Shown: piece by piece, positions 38,092-47,395 of the stretch
Position numbering within the stretch: the first letter of the stretch is position 1
How the letters are laid out: every line of letters starts with the position of its first letter
Assembly (NCBI RefSeq): GCF_000422085.1
Contig: NC_021741.1
Coordinates: forward strand, 4,836,001-4,900,000
From: Serratia liquefaciens ATCC 27592
GTDB lineage: Bacteria; Pseudomonadota; Gammaproteobacteria; Enterobacterales; Enterobacteriaceae
Length of the DNA: 64,000 bases
Reading direction: 5' to 3'
The notes under the pieces: generated by a model
What the model was told of the DNA's origin: nothing
Database searches by the model: none
What the model saw: only the letters and a program-made list of their open reading frames with translations
Made by a program: the position numbers and the translations under genes

Positions 38092-39189
38092 TTAGGCATT
38101 CCCTGCAGGAAGGCAAGCTGCGATGGAAGCAAGCACCATTTCATGCCCAACTCCGCCGCGGACTTCCGCCTGGCCAATGGCCGTCGGCAGTACCAGACGT
38201 AGTTCACCGGCCAGTACTTTCTTATCGCGCATCATATGTGGCAAATAAGATTCCGGTGCCATTTCCTGCGGACCACACACCGGCAAGCCAGCGCGTAATA
38301 ACAGTGCTTTGATACGTTCAATATCTTCGGCGGAGAACTGACCGAGACGGTGCGCGGTTTCTGCCGCCATCACCATGCCGGCAGCGACGGCCTCACCGTG
38401 CAACCATACACCATAGCCCATTTCGGCTTCGATAGCATGGCCGTAAGTATGGCCCAAATTCAGCAGCGCACGCAGACCGCTTTCGCGTTCGTCAGCGGCA
38501 ACGACCTCAGCCTTAAGTTCACAGCAACGGCGGATGCAATAGGCCAAAGCCTGCATGTCCAACGCCACCAGAGCATCAATATTGTTTTCCAGCCAGACAA
38601 AGAAATCGCGATCGAGAATAATCCCGTACTTGATCACTTCAGCCAAACCAGAGGAGAGCTCACGCGCCGGCAAGGTTTTCAGGCAATCCAGATCAACCAC
38701 GACTGAAGCGGGTTGATAGAAGGCACCGATCATGTTTTTACCGAGCGGATGATTGACGGCGGTTTTACCGCCAACGGAAGAGTCCACCTGCGACAGCAGA
38801 GTGGTAGGGACCTGAATAAAGCGGACTCCGCGCTGATAACACGCGGCGGCAAAACCGGTTAGATCGCCTACCACGCCGCCGCCAAGGGCAATCAGCGTGG
38901 TATCGCGACCGTGCGGTTTTTCCAACAGCGCCGAGAACACCTGCTCGAGCACGGCAAGAGATTTGTACTGTTCGCCATCAGGTAAAATCACCTGATCCAC
39001 CATGACGCCAGCCTGTTCCAGCACCTTCCGGACGTGGTCCAGATAGAGTGGCGCCAGGGTTTGGTTGGTGACCAGCATAACCTGCTCACCCGCCTTCAGC
39101 GGCATAAAAGAAGCCGGATCGTTGAACAATCCGGCGGCTATGGTAATCGGGTAGCTGCGCTCCCCAAGCGTTACGGTAATTCTCTCCAT
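38092..39189 (-). CDS. aroB: 3-Dehydroquinate synthase
   Basis: The 365-residue enzyme converts DAHP to 3-dehydroquinate, the second step of the shikimate pathway. It has the NAD-binding [19 protein letters not shown], active-site lysines and [26 protein letters not shown], and the zinc-binding [14 protein letters not shown]. It is cytosolic and co-transcribed with aroK. Confidence 0.97.
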   Translation of the reverse strand: MERITVTLGERSYPITIAAGLFNDPASFMPLKAGEQVMLVTNQTLAPLYLDHVRKVLEQAGVMVDQVILPDGEQYKSLAVLEQVFSALLEKPHGRDTTLIALGGGVVGDLTGFAAACYQRGVRFIQVPTTLLSQVDSSVGGKTAVNHPLGKNMIGAFYQPASVVVDLDCLKTLPARELSSGLAEVIKYGIILDRDFFVWLENNIDALVALDMQALAYCIRRCCELKAEVVAADERESGLRALLNLGHTYGHAIEAEMGYGVWLHGEAVAAGMVMAAETAHRLGQFSAEDIERIKALLLRAGLPVCGPQEMAPESYLPHMMRDKKVLAGELRLVLPTAIGQAEVRGGVGHEMVLASIAACLPAGNA

Positions 39190-39282
39190 GTCGCGCTCAG
39201 TTCTCAGTGTGGTTTATCCCCGCTACTGCGGGGAACACAATCAGTCTTTCCGCATTTGCCGTGGCGAACACGGAAACCGCAA

Positions 39283-39804
39283 TCAGTTGCTTTCCAGCAT
39301 GTTGATAATCTGGTTGGCAACCACTTTGGCGCTTTGATCGTCGGTGCGGATGGTGACATCTGCAATTTCTTCGTATAACGGATTGCGCTCTTTCGCCAGC
39401 GCTTCAAGCACTTCACGCGGAGGAGAATCAACCTGCAGCAGCGGACGCTTTTTGTCGCGCTGGGTTCGGGCCAATTGCTTCTCGATAGTGGTTTCCAGGT
39501 ACACCACTACGCCACGCGCCGACAGACGGTTACGCGTTTCACGCGATTTAACCGAACCGCCGCCGGTAGCCAGCACGATGCCTTGCTTTTCCGTCAGTTC
39601 ATTAATGACTTTTTCTTCACGATCGCGGAAACCTTCTTCACCTTCCACGTCGAATACCCAGCCCACGTCAGCTCCGGTACGTCGCTCAATTTCTTGATCG
39701 GAGTCGAAAAACTCCATATTGAGTTGCTGAGCTAACTGACGGCCAATAGTGCTTTTGCCGGCACCCATAGGCCCAACCAGAAAGATATTGCGTTTCTCTG
39801 CCAT
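39283..39804 (-). CDS. aroK: Shikimate kinase I
   Basis: The 173-residue kinase phosphorylates shikimate. It has the P-loop [11 protein letters not shown] near residue 11, [13 protein letters not shown] with the magnesium-binding Asp, LATGGGSV, and the lid [11 protein letters not shown]. It is the first gene of the aroKB-damX-dam-rpe-gph-trpS unit. A 93-bp gap separates it from aroB. Confidence 0.97.
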   Translation of the reverse strand: MAEKRNIFLVGPMGAGKSTIGRQLAQQLNMEFFDSDQEIERRTGADVGWVFDVEGEEGFRDREEKVINELTEKQGIVLATGGGSVKSRETRNRLSARGVVVYLETTIEKQLARTQRDKKRPLLQVDSPPREVLEALAKERNPLYEEIADVTIRTDDQSAKVVANQIINMLESN

Positions 39805-40154
39805 GTTTTTCGGTATTACTAAGACAATTCGTTAATGTTAACCCGCCCCGCCAATCAAATCAGCGGCGGGACCTAAACTGAAACCTCATGAACGATAGTG
39901 CGAGATCAGACGGAAAATTATCTCAACACTCTTGGTAGTTTGGCAACCGAATAAATCGCAATCCACGCCGCAGGAGGGAAACCATACGTTTTTAACGGCG
40001 TCTTGGCGCTAACAAAAAAACCTCGGTGCTCAATTCGGTAACCCTTGTAAGCTAAATCGGTCGCAGCGTCAAACGCAGATGCCCCCAAGGCGATAAAAAA
40101 GTGCATCTGCTCATCAACTTTAGGTGATTTTCCACGAACCTGACACATTGCCGC
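39805..40154 (-). promoter_or_regulatory. aroK upstream region, 350 bp between hofQ and aroK
   Basis: This gap probably holds the aroKB promoter(s). It contains a 76-codon minus-strand ORF at 39918-40148 starting 7 nt past the hofQ stop, with no recognisable motif. No clear hairpin or operator was found. Confidence 0.45.
39918..40148 (-). CDS. Small hypothetical ORF between hofQ and aroK
   Basis: The 76-residue frame starts MCQVRGKSPKVDEQMHFF and begins 7 nt downstream of the hofQ stop, with AAGG some 10 nt before the ATG. No family is recognised. The sequence has a mixed composition with aromatic residues (LAYKGYRIEHRGFF) and could be protein-coding, but chance ORFs of this size are common. 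Conservation in related genomes would decide it. Confidence 0.2.
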   Translation of the reverse strand: MCQVRGKSPKVDEQMHFFIALGASAFDAATDLAYKGYRIEHRGFFVSAKTPLKTYGFPPAAWIAIYSVAKLPRVLR

Positions 40155-41396
40155 TCAGGCCTTAATCAATGTCGGAGTAATGAATATCACCAGCTCACGC
40201 CGTTTATGCTGCTTGCTGCTCCGTTTGAACAAAGATCCCAGCAGTGGCACATCGCCAATACCGGGCACCTTATCTGCCCCCTGGGCGCTATGGCGCTGAA
40301 ATACGCCGCCCAAAACAATGGTTTCGCCATCTTTCACCGTCACCTGGGTTTTGATCTCCTGCTTATCTATCGCCAGCGTCTCGCCTGTCGCGCGGCTGAT
40401 GGAGCGCCCCGGCATGTTCTGACTGATTTGCAACGTCAGGGTAATACGGCCATTCGGCAAAATTTTTGGCGTCACCTCCATGCCCAGCACCGCCTCTTTA
40501 AATTCTATCGATGTCGCCCCGCTGGCACCGCTGTTCACCTCATAGGGAATTTCCGTCCCTTGCTTGATGCTAGCAGTCTGCAGATTAGCGGTCAGCAGGC
40601 GCGGGCTGGCGATAATTTCCACCCGGTTCTCCTGTTCCAGCGCCATCAGTTCCAGATCGAGCAAACGGCCACCGATTCGTGCCAGATGAAAACCGGCGCT
40701 GACGGCGCTACGCTCCAACGGCAACGCCACGTTGAAGCCATCCAATTGCCACGACTTTGCTGGCCGCTCGTCCGGCGCCAGCCCCCAACGCACACCAAGC
40801 TCCCGCAAGCTTTCGCTGTTAATAGTGACGATATGCGCCGCTAACTGCACCTGCGCCAATGGCACATCCATCTCCGCGATCCGCTGCGTCAATAACGCCA
40901 CTATCGGTGCGGTATCGCGGAGCAGCACGGCATTGGTGCGTTTGTCCGCCACCAGGCTGCCCCGCTCACTCAACAAGGTACCGTCCTGAGCATTCAGATT
41001 TTCAGCAATCTCCGTCGCGTCGGCATGATTCAGCGGCAGGGTCACGCTGTGTAATGGCTGTTTTTGCGCTAAAGCCAGCTGTTGTCGTTGCTTTTCCTGT
41101 TCGCTTGGTTCGGGAAACACCATCATCACGTTGCCCTCCAGCGTCATAGTCAGTTTCCCCATGCGTAAAATCACGGCCAGGGCCTGCCGCCAGGGTACCT
41201 TATCCAACCGCAGCGTCAGGTTTCCCCCCACGCCTGCGGCGGTGACGACATTAAGCTGCTGATGATCCGCCAGCGCCTGCAATACCACAGCCACAGGCGC
41301 ATCCTGAAACTCCAGAGAAATGGGGTCAGGCTCCTGTGCTATGCTTGCGAACGCACTCCCCCACAGCAAAACTGCAAGCCAACGACATCCTTTCAT
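40155..41396 (-). CDS. hofQ: DNA-uptake secretin HofQ
   Basis: The 413-residue outer-membrane secretin has an N-terminal signal peptide (MKGCRWLAVLLWGSAFASIAQ), STN/N1-type domains with LEFQDAPVAVVLQALADHQQ, and a C-terminal secretin domain with EIPYEVNSGASGATSIEFKEA and PGIGDVPLLGSLFKRSS. It is homologous to PilQ/ComE and would form the channel for DNA uptake and the type IV pilus-like fibre. It is the last gene of hofMNOPQ on the minus strand. Confidence 0.93.
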   Translation of the reverse strand: MKGCRWLAVLLWGSAFASIAQEPDPISLEFQDAPVAVVLQALADHQQLNVVTAAGVGGNLTLRLDKVPWRQALAVILRMGKLTMTLEGNVMMVFPEPSEQEKQRQQLALAQKQPLHSVTLPLNHADATEIAENLNAQDGTLLSERGSLVADKRTNAVLLRDTAPIVALLTQRIAEMDVPLAQVQLAAHIVTINSESLRELGVRWGLAPDERPAKSWQLDGFNVALPLERSAVSAGFHLARIGGRLLDLELMALEQENRVEIIASPRLLTANLQTASIKQGTEIPYEVNSGASGATSIEFKEAVLGMEVTPKILPNGRITLTLQISQNMPGRSISRATGETLAIDKQEIKTQVTVKDGETIVLGGVFQRHSAQGADKVPGIGDVPLLGSLFKRSSKQHKRRELVIFITPTLIKA

Positions 41397-41405
41397 TTTT
41401 CTTCC

Positions 41406-41756
41406 TTATGCTTTATGCTTTCCCAACGCCAACACCACCCTATCCTCGGCAACCGAACAGGCCGGATTACTCTGAACCGCGCTTAACGTCACTTGCCGCT
41501 CCAGTATCTGCTCAACCTGCCAACGCCCAGCCAGTAGCGTTTGGCTGGGTTTGACTCGCAACCACTTTCCGCCCGGCGTAACTATCCAGGCAAAACGCAG
41601 CTTCTCGTGTCCGAGGGTGCCTTTTAATCGCCAATTCACCGGCGACTCTGCCGCGGCAGGACAGTCGGGGGAAGGCAGCGGTCGAAAAGGATCCCGTGGC
41701 TGCGCCAGCAGCGCCATCGGTAGCAACAACAGCCAGAACCCAAGGTTTTTATTCAT
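41406..41756 (-). CDS. hofP: HofP (pilus assembly/DNA utilisation protein)
   Basis: The gene encodes 116 residues from ATG 41756. It starts with a signal-peptide-like MNKNLGFWLLLLPMALLAQPRDPFRPL, consistent with a PilP-like periplasmic protein, and ends VALGKHKA. The DPFRPL motif after the signal is typical of PilP/HofP. It overlaps hofO by 8 nt. Confidence 0.85.
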   Translation of the reverse strand: MNKNLGFWLLLLPMALLAQPRDPFRPLPSPDCPAAAESPVNWRLKGTLGHEKLRFAWIVTPGGKWLRVKPSQTLLAGRWQVEQILERQVTLSAVQSNPACSVAEDRVVLALGKHKA

Positions 41757-42267
41757 AGGGGGCAACCCGCACAGCCTCAGCCACATCCTGGAAAGTGAAA
41801 TGCACCGACACCCCCTCCGTCTGCGTTTCAACAGTCATCTGTTCGATGCGTAGCTTGGTGGGCAATTTTTCCAGCAGCCTTAATAAGCTGCCGTACTCAA
41901 GATGCAGCCGTAGGGCTTGCCGCGAGGCTTTTTCCTGCTGCTGCCAGCGTTGCAGCCCGGCCCCCACTTGCTGCAATACGTCCAGCAACGCTTCATTAGC
42001 CACCGGTGAGGGCTTAATCTGTTGCAGTTGTTGATTGAGAGCCTCCATTGTCGGCATCCGGGCCAATTGTGCCCACAGCGGAGACATTTGTTGCGTTAGG
42101 CGTTGCCGCTCCACCTGGGTCTGCCCCAGTTGCTGCCATTTGCCCTGTAGCAGCAGAAGGCCGAACAGCAGGATTGGGCCGCTCAACGCCAGCCACTGCA
42201 TCAGCAACAGCTTCCACCCCGGCAGGTTCAAGCATCTCGTTAGCCAGCGCGGTAGAGGCTTATTCAT
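41749..42267 (-). CDS. hofO: HofO (PilO-like pilus assembly protein)
   Basis: The 172-residue protein has a short cytoplasmic N-terminus, one transmembrane helix (LLLMQWLALSGPILLFGLLLLQG), a coiled-coil-like segment, and a C-terminal fold. These match the PilO-type inner-membrane subcomplex. Weakly conserved. It overlaps hofN by 8 nt and hofP by 8 nt, so it is co-translated. Confidence 0.83.
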   Translation of the reverse strand: MNKPLPRWLTRCLNLPGWKLLLMQWLALSGPILLFGLLLLQGKWQQLGQTQVERQRLTQQMSPLWAQLARMPTMEALNQQLQQIKPSPVANEALLDVLQQVGAGLQRWQQQEKASRQALRLHLEYGSLLRLLEKLPTKLRIEQMTVETQTEGVSVHFTFQDVAEAVRVAPYE

Positions 42268-42796
42268 CCCGCCCCCACTGTGCCGTCAGGGTAAATGAAA
42301 ACAAACCATCCTGACGCTGCACCACCTCAGTCAGGCGGCCGTGCTGCAACAACGGCAACGCAACTAGCCGTTGTTCAAACTGAGTCACCGCCTCATAACG
42401 GCGGCTCAGGCCCCGCAGACGGATATTTTGTGCATTAGTATCCAATGCGATAAGCCACAACGCTGCGGGCAACAGGGGCGACAGCTGTTGCAGCAATTGA
42501 AGGTAACGTCGGTTGTGCACCCCATTCATGCCCTGTTGCTCCACCTGCGCGGTTAAGCTTGCCAGGCGAGCCATTGCCCGTTGCCGTTGCTGAAAACGTT
42601 CCGTCAATTCCGTCTGCTGCCGGACCAGCGTCAAAAGTGCCAGATGCTGTTGATCCTGCTGACGGTTTAACAATCCCAAAACCCCCGTCAGCACCGCCGC
42701 AGCCAGCGCCAGTTGCAACACCAACAGGCGCAACCAGAAAGTGGCGCGCCGACGCTGAGCTCGAGTGCGCCAGGGCAAAAGATTAACCTGATACAT
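42260..42796 (-). CDS. hofN: HofN (PilN-like pilus assembly protein)
   Basis: The 178-residue protein begins MYQVNLLPWRTRAQRRRATFWLRLLVLQ; the NLLPWR motif is the conserved PilN N-terminus that contacts PilM. One transmembrane helix and a periplasmic domain follow. It is in the hofMNOPQ operon, 3 nt after hofM. Confidence 0.87.
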   Translation of the reverse strand: MYQVNLLPWRTRAQRRRATFWLRLLVLQLALAAAVLTGVLGLLNRQQDQQHLALLTLVRQQTELTERFQQRQRAMARLASLTAQVEQQGMNGVHNRRYLQLLQQLSPLLPAALWLIALDTNAQNIRLRGLSRRYEAVTQFEQRLVALPLLQHGRLTEVVQRQDGLFSFTLTAQWGRDE

Positions 42797-42799
42797 CAG

Positions 42800-43642
42800 C
42801 TAGTTGTCCTCTGTGCGCAGCGCCAAACCCCCGGCTAATACAAATGCCGCCGGTATAAGGGGCTGCGGTGGACGCAGTTGACTAAAAGCGCTAAATGGAG
42901 ACCAGGACAAACATCCTGGCGGAGGCAGCTCATCCAGCACGCTGCTATAGTAAATTTGCTGCGTAGCAAGTGGCTGGCAGGCGGCATGCATTGCCGCCAG
43001 CGCCTGACCCGCCTCTGTGGCCTCCACTATTGGGACAACCCCATAGGCAAAGGACGTAGAAGGTGATGCAACCCATAACCACTCCAGCTCGAGGCGATGC
43101 AGCAAACCGGTTTCGGTCGACACGCCTGCCGCTGTCGCCATCGTGCGAAGCGCGCAAGGGGTAATATCGACCACCTGCGGCTGCAAATTGGCCTGGTGCA
43201 AGCAATGCAGCCACTGCTCCACCTCTTGCTGCCGCGCAGCGGTAAGCAGCAAAGTGGCGGCGTCTGCCGGTGATGGACGGTAATCCAGAGCCAGCGACTG
43301 GCTATCCAGCGGGAACTGTTTTAATCCCTGGTTGGTGATGTATTCACCGCGAGCCGGCTCTTTCAGCCTGGCGTCCGGCAGCGGCATCTGCTGCTGTAAA
43401 ACCCGTTGAGCGGGCAAAGCAATGCGTAAGGAAATATGTCTTGGTAACTGAATTCGCCATTGTCGCAGCGCCTGAATCAGCAGCTCGGGGTGTTCGAGGC
43501 AGCCTTCTCGCAACACCGGTTGCGGCAGACTGTGTTGCCACCAGTGACGCAGTTGCCAACCGTTGCGGCGCCGCTGTACCGCCAGGGCGCGAATGCAGTC
43601 ACTTTGTATATCCAGCCCCACCTGCCATGCTTGAGTGAACAT
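42800..43642 (-). CDS. hofM: HofM (PilM-like pilus assembly ATPase)
   Basis: The protein is 280 residues from ATG 43642 (MFTQAWQVGLDIQSDCIRALAVQ), preceded by GGAGGT; an upstream ATG (43660) overlaps that ribosome-binding site and longer frames lack similarity. It is a cytosolic actin-like PilM homologue of the type IV pilus-like uptake machinery. It is divergent from mrcA, and the gene order hofM-N-O-P-Q is as in E. coli. Confidence 0.86.
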   Translation of the reverse strand: MFTQAWQVGLDIQSDCIRALAVQRRRNGWQLRHWWQHSLPQPVLREGCLEHPELLIQALRQWRIQLPRHISLRIALPAQRVLQQQMPLPDARLKEPARGEYITNQGLKQFPLDSQSLALDYRPSPADAATLLLTAARQQEVEQWLHCLHQANLQPQVVDITPCALRTMATAAGVSTETGLLHRLELEWLWVASPSTSFAYGVVPIVEATEAGQALAAMHAACQPLATQQIYYSSVLDELPPPGCLSWSPFSAFSQLRPPQPLIPAAFVLAGGLALRTEDN

Positions 43643-43764
43643 ATTTCGCCCGACCTCCATATCGTCAGATGATAAAAGAACATATCCATGTTGCAGGCTT
43701 GCCTTTATACTACCGCGCGGTTGTTTATAAACTGCCCAAATGACATGAAAATGGGAAATCTCAG

Positions 43765-46323
43765 GTGAAGTTCGTAAAGTATTTACTAATCCTTGCAGTG
43801 TGTTGCATCGTATTGGGGGCAGCCTCGATCTTTGGCTTGTACAAATATGTCGAGCCACAGTTGCCTGACGTTGCGACGCTGAAAGATGTGCGGCTGCAAA
43901 TACCGATGCAGGTTTACAGCGCCGACGGCGAACTGATCGCCCAATACGGTGAGAAACGCCGTATTCCGCTGAAGTTGAACCAAATTCCACCGGTTATGGT
44001 GCATGCGTTTATCGCTACCGAAGACAGCCGCTTCTATGAGCATCACGGCGTCGACCCGGTCGGTATCTTCCGTGCCGCCTCTATTGCGCTGGTCTCCGGC
44101 CATGCGTCCCAGGGGGCGAGTACCATTACCCAGCAGTTGGCGAGAAACTTCTTCTTAAGCCCGGAACGCACCCTGATGCGAAAAATCAAGGAAGCTTTCC
44201 TGGCGATTCGCATCGAACAGATGCTGAGCAAAGACGAAATTCTCGAGCTGTACCTGAACAAAATCTATCTGGGGTATCGCGCCTATGGCGTGGGTGCCGC
44301 GGCTCAGGTTTACTTCGGTAAAGACGTTAGCCAGCTCACCTTAAGCGAAATGGCGACCATCGCCGGCTTGCCGAAAGCACCGTCTACCTTCAACCCGCTT
44401 TACTCCCACGATCGCGCCGTCGCGCGCCGCAACGTGGTGCTGTCGCGCATGATGGATGAGCATTACATCACTCAGGCGCAGTACGATCAGGCCCGTAGCG
44501 AAGAACTGGTGGCCAACTACCATGCACCGGAAATCAGCTTCTCCGCCCCGTATCTCTCCGAGATGGTGCGTCAGGAAATGATCAAGCGTTATGGCGACAA
44601 CGCCTATACCGACGGTTACAAGGTCTACACCACCATCACCAAAAAGCTGCAGCTGGCGGCGCAGGAGTCGGTACGTAACAACGTGCTGGCCTACGATATG
44701 CGCCACGGTTACCGCGGCCCGTCCAACGTGCTGTGGAAAGTCGGTGAAGCGGCGTGGGATCAAAAACAGATCGTCGATTCGCTGAAGAATCTGCCGAACT
44801 ACGGCCCGCTGTCTCCGGCGGTGATTGTCTCGGCCAACGCCGAAGAAGCGACGGCGATGATGGCTGACGGCAGCCACATTGCGCTACCGATGGCGACCAT
44901 GCGTTGGGCGCGTCCTTACAAATCAGATACTCAGCAGGGCCCAACGCCGAAACGCGTCACCGACGTAGTGCAGGCCGGTCAGCAAGTCTGGGTACGTAAG
45001 GTGGGCGAAAATTGGTGGCTGTCACAGGTGCCGGACGTCAACTCGGCCCTGGTGTCGATCAACCCGAATGACGGGGCCGTGAAGGCGCTGGTCGGCGGGT
45101 TCGACTTCAACCAGAGCAAGTTCAACCGCGTTACCCAGGCGCTGCGTCAGGTCGGTTCCAATATCAAACCTTTCCTGTACACCGCCGCGATGGACAAGGG
45201 CCTGACCCTGGCAACCATCCTGAATGACCTGCCGATCACCCGTTGGGATCCGGGCGCCGGTACCGACTGGCGACCGAAAAACTCACCGCCAACCTACGAT
45301 GGGCCAATTCGTCTGCGTCAGGGTCTGGGACAGTCGAAGAACGTAGTGATGGTGCGTGCGATGCGTGCGATGGGCGTCGACTATGCGGCAGAATATCTGC
45401 AGCGTTTCGGCTTCCCGGCACAGAACATCGTGCACACCGAATCGCTGGCGTTAGGCTCCGCGTCGTTCACCCCTATGCAACTGGTGCGCGGCTATGCGGT
45501 TCTGGCCAACGGCGGTTACCTGGTGGATCCGTACTTTATCACCAAGATTGAAGACGATAGCGGCAACACGGTGTTCGAAACCAAGCCGAAGATTGTCTGC
45601 AGCAGCTGTAACCTGCCGGTGATCTACGGTGATACCCACCGTTCCGCCGTACTTTCTGAAGACAATATTGAAAATGTCGCTACGTCGCAGGAAGGCAAGA
45701 ATGGCAGCGTGCCGATGCCGCAACTGGAGCAGGTGACTCCGGCTCAGGTGCTCCAGGATGGCGATCAGCAGTATGCGCCACACGTGATCAGCACCCCGCT
45801 GGCGTTCCTGATGCATGACGCGCTGAACAGTAACATTTTCGGCGAACCGGGCTGGATGGGCACCGCATGGCGTGCGGGCCGTGACCTGAAGCGTCGTGAT
45901 ATCGGCGGCAAAACCGGTACCACCAACAGCTCGAAAGATGCCTGGTTCTCCGGCTATGGCCCGGATACCGTGACCTCGGTATGGATTGGCTTTGATGACC
46001 ATCGCCGTGATCTTGGCCGCGCTACGGCTTCAGGCGCGATACCGGATCAGGTTTCCGGCGGCGAAGGCGGTGCGAAGAGTGCACAGCCGGCATGGGACGA
46101 CTTTATGAAAACCGCGCTGGAAGGCATTCCGGAGCAGAAGGTCACTCCACCACCCGGCATCATCAGCGTCACCATCGACAAGAGCAGCGGCAAGCTTTCT
46201 GGCGGCGGCGGCGGCAGTCGCTCCGAGTACTTCATCGAAGGGACTCAGCCAACGGACTACCCATCGCGAGATACCGGCACGACGTTGACGGATCCCGGCG
46301 GCGAGAGCCACGAGCTGTTCTAA
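43765..46323 (+). CDS. mrcA: Penicillin-binding protein 1A
   Basis: The 852-residue class A PBP starts at GTG 43765 (reading (M)KFVKYLLILAVCCIVLGA), which aligns with the E. coli start. A membrane anchor is followed by the glycosyltransferase domain with catalytic Glu86 in FIATEDSRFYEHHGVDP and the GASTITQQLARNFF motif. The transpeptidase domain has SNIK (catalytic Ser), SKN in GLGQSKNVV and KTGT in DIGGKTGTTNSSKD. It polymerises and cross-links peptidoglycan at the inner-membrane surface. It ends with a terminator at 46331. Confidence 0.97.
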   Translation: MKFVKYLLILAVCCIVLGAASIFGLYKYVEPQLPDVATLKDVRLQIPMQVYSADGELIAQYGEKRRIPLKLNQIPPVMVHAFIATEDSRFYEHHGVDPVGIFRAASIALVSGHASQGASTITQQLARNFFLSPERTLMRKIKEAFLAIRIEQMLSKDEILELYLNKIYLGYRAYGVGAAAQVYFGKDVSQLTLSEMATIAGLPKAPSTFNPLYSHDRAVARRNVVLSRMMDEHYITQAQYDQARSEELVANYHAPEISFSAPYLSEMVRQEMIKRYGDNAYTDGYKVYTTITKKLQLAAQESVRNNVLAYDMRHGYRGPSNVLWKVGEAAWDQKQIVDSLKNLPNYGPLSPAVIVSANAEEATAMMADGSHIALPMATMRWARPYKSDTQQGPTPKRVTDVVQAGQQVWVRKVGENWWLSQVPDVNSALVSINPNDGAVKALVGGFDFNQSKFNRVTQALRQVGSNIKPFLYTAAMDKGLTLATILNDLPITRWDPGAGTDWRPKNSPPTYDGPIRLRQGLGQSKNVVMVRAMRAMGVDYAAEYLQRFGFPAQNIVHTESLALGSASFTPMQLVRGYAVLANGGYLVDPYFITKIEDDSGNTVFETKPKIVCSSCNLPVIYGDTHRSAVLSEDNIENVATSQEGKNGSVPMPQLEQVTPAQVLQDGDQQYAPHVISTPLAFLMHDALNSNIFGEPGWMGTAWRAGRDLKRRDIGGKTGTTNSSKDAWFSGYGPDTVTSVWIGFDDHRRDLGRATASGAIPDQVSGGEGGAKSAQPAWDDFMKTALEGIPEQKVTPPPGIISVTIDKSSGKLSGGGGGSRSEYFIEGTQPTDYPSRDTGTTLTDPGGESHELF

Positions 46324-46330
46324 CAAAAAA

Positions 46331-46357
46331 GGGCCAGAGAAATCTGGCCCTTTTTTT
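46331..46357 (+). terminator. Terminator of mrcA, also facing nudE
   Basis: GGGCCAGA pairs with TCTGGCCC around GAAA, with A residues before and seven T after. It would act in both directions between convergent mrcA and nudE. Confidence 0.9.
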
Positions 46358-46373
46358 ATCTAGCAATCAACGA

Positions 46374-46928
46374 TTAACGTGAACCGCGTAAAAATGCCTC
46401 GGTCAGGAACAGCGCACTGACGTTGCGCGCCTCACGGAAATCCGGTTCGGCCAGCAACGCCATCATATCGGCAATCGGCCAGCGAACCTGCGGCAAGGGC
46501 TCCGGCTCATCCCCTTCCAGACTCTGCGGGTAGAGATCGTGCGCCAGCACGATATTCATTTTGCTGGAAAAGTACGAAGGGGCCATCGTCAGCTTGCTGA
46601 GGAAATCAAAACGTTTGGCGCCAAACCCCACCTCTTCCATCAGTTCACGGTTGGCCGCCTCCAGCACACCCTCACCGGGATCGATCAACCCCTTGGGGAA
46701 CCCCAGCTCATAAGATTCGGTACCCACCGCATATTCACGGATCAGCAGCAAGTCATCGCCAATCACCGGCACAATCATCACGGCCTCACGGTCCGAGGGC
46801 CGCATCCGCTCATACACCCGCCGTACACCGTTACTGAACTCCAGATCGACGGACTCAACGTTAAATAAACGCGAACGTGCGACCGTTTCAACTTTCAGAA
46901 TTTTAGGTTTTTGCAGGTGTTTATCCAT
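46374..46928 (-). CDS. nudE: ADP-compounds hydrolase NudE (Nudix)
   Basis: The 184-residue Nudix hydrolase contains the Nudix box in GFPKGLIDPGEGVLEAANRELMEEVGFG (G-x5-E-x7-REVxEEx-like). It hydrolyses ADP-ribose, NADH and related ADP compounds in the cytosol. It lies next to mrcA and igaA, as in E. coli. Confidence 0.95.
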   Translation of the reverse strand: MDKHLQKPKILKVETVARSRLFNVESVDLEFSNGVRRVYERMRPSDREAVMIVPVIGDDLLLIREYAVGTESYELGFPKGLIDPGEGVLEAANRELMEEVGFGAKRFDFLSKLTMAPSYFSSKMNIVLAHDLYPQSLEGDEPEPLPQVRWPIADMMALLAEPDFREARNVSALFLTEAFLRGSR

Positions 46929-47395
46929 GATTGCCTCAAATGAGTTATCCGGCGGCAGGCCACAACATCAGGCGTGATGACGCAGATAACCAGAATAATG
47001 ATTGGCGTGACGCGCAGTTCACTTGCGCTCAAACGCTGACCAAAACCGATCTTGATCACATTGTGCGTTAATGAGAACCTTTGCCGCAACGAGCACAAGC
47101 AGTAATTTACTTTTTTTTAACAACTGTAGCCAGCACCTGCCGATTTTCTGTCTTTCTCGGGTAAAAAAGAGTGCATTAAAATAAGATAATGCCGATACCG
47201 ATAGAAGAGCCCGATTGCTATCATCACGCAGGTAAGACATGGCGATAAAACGGGCAGTTATTATCAATAAATGAGATCCCGGCGGAGAATCTTTCCTCCC
47301 GTCACTGTTCAGGGTGTCTCTTGGTGATTTGACTGCGTATAATGCGCCACGATTCATCAGGTTGGTGAGGTTCACGGGTCCAAGATGGGGATAGC
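46929..47395. promoter_or_regulatory. nudE-igaA divergent intergenic region
   Basis: This 467-bp gap separates the divergent genes. A strong -10 TATAAT at 47338 (in TGCGTATAATGCG) suggests the igaA start near 47350, though no good -35 is seen. Otherwise no repeat or RNA gene was found. Confidence 0.4.

Noticed and set aside
43643..43990. Long N-terminal extension of hofM into the divergent mrcA
   Set aside because: It would overlap the 5' end of mrcA and lacks similarity to HofM; the ATG at 43642 has a GGAGGT site.
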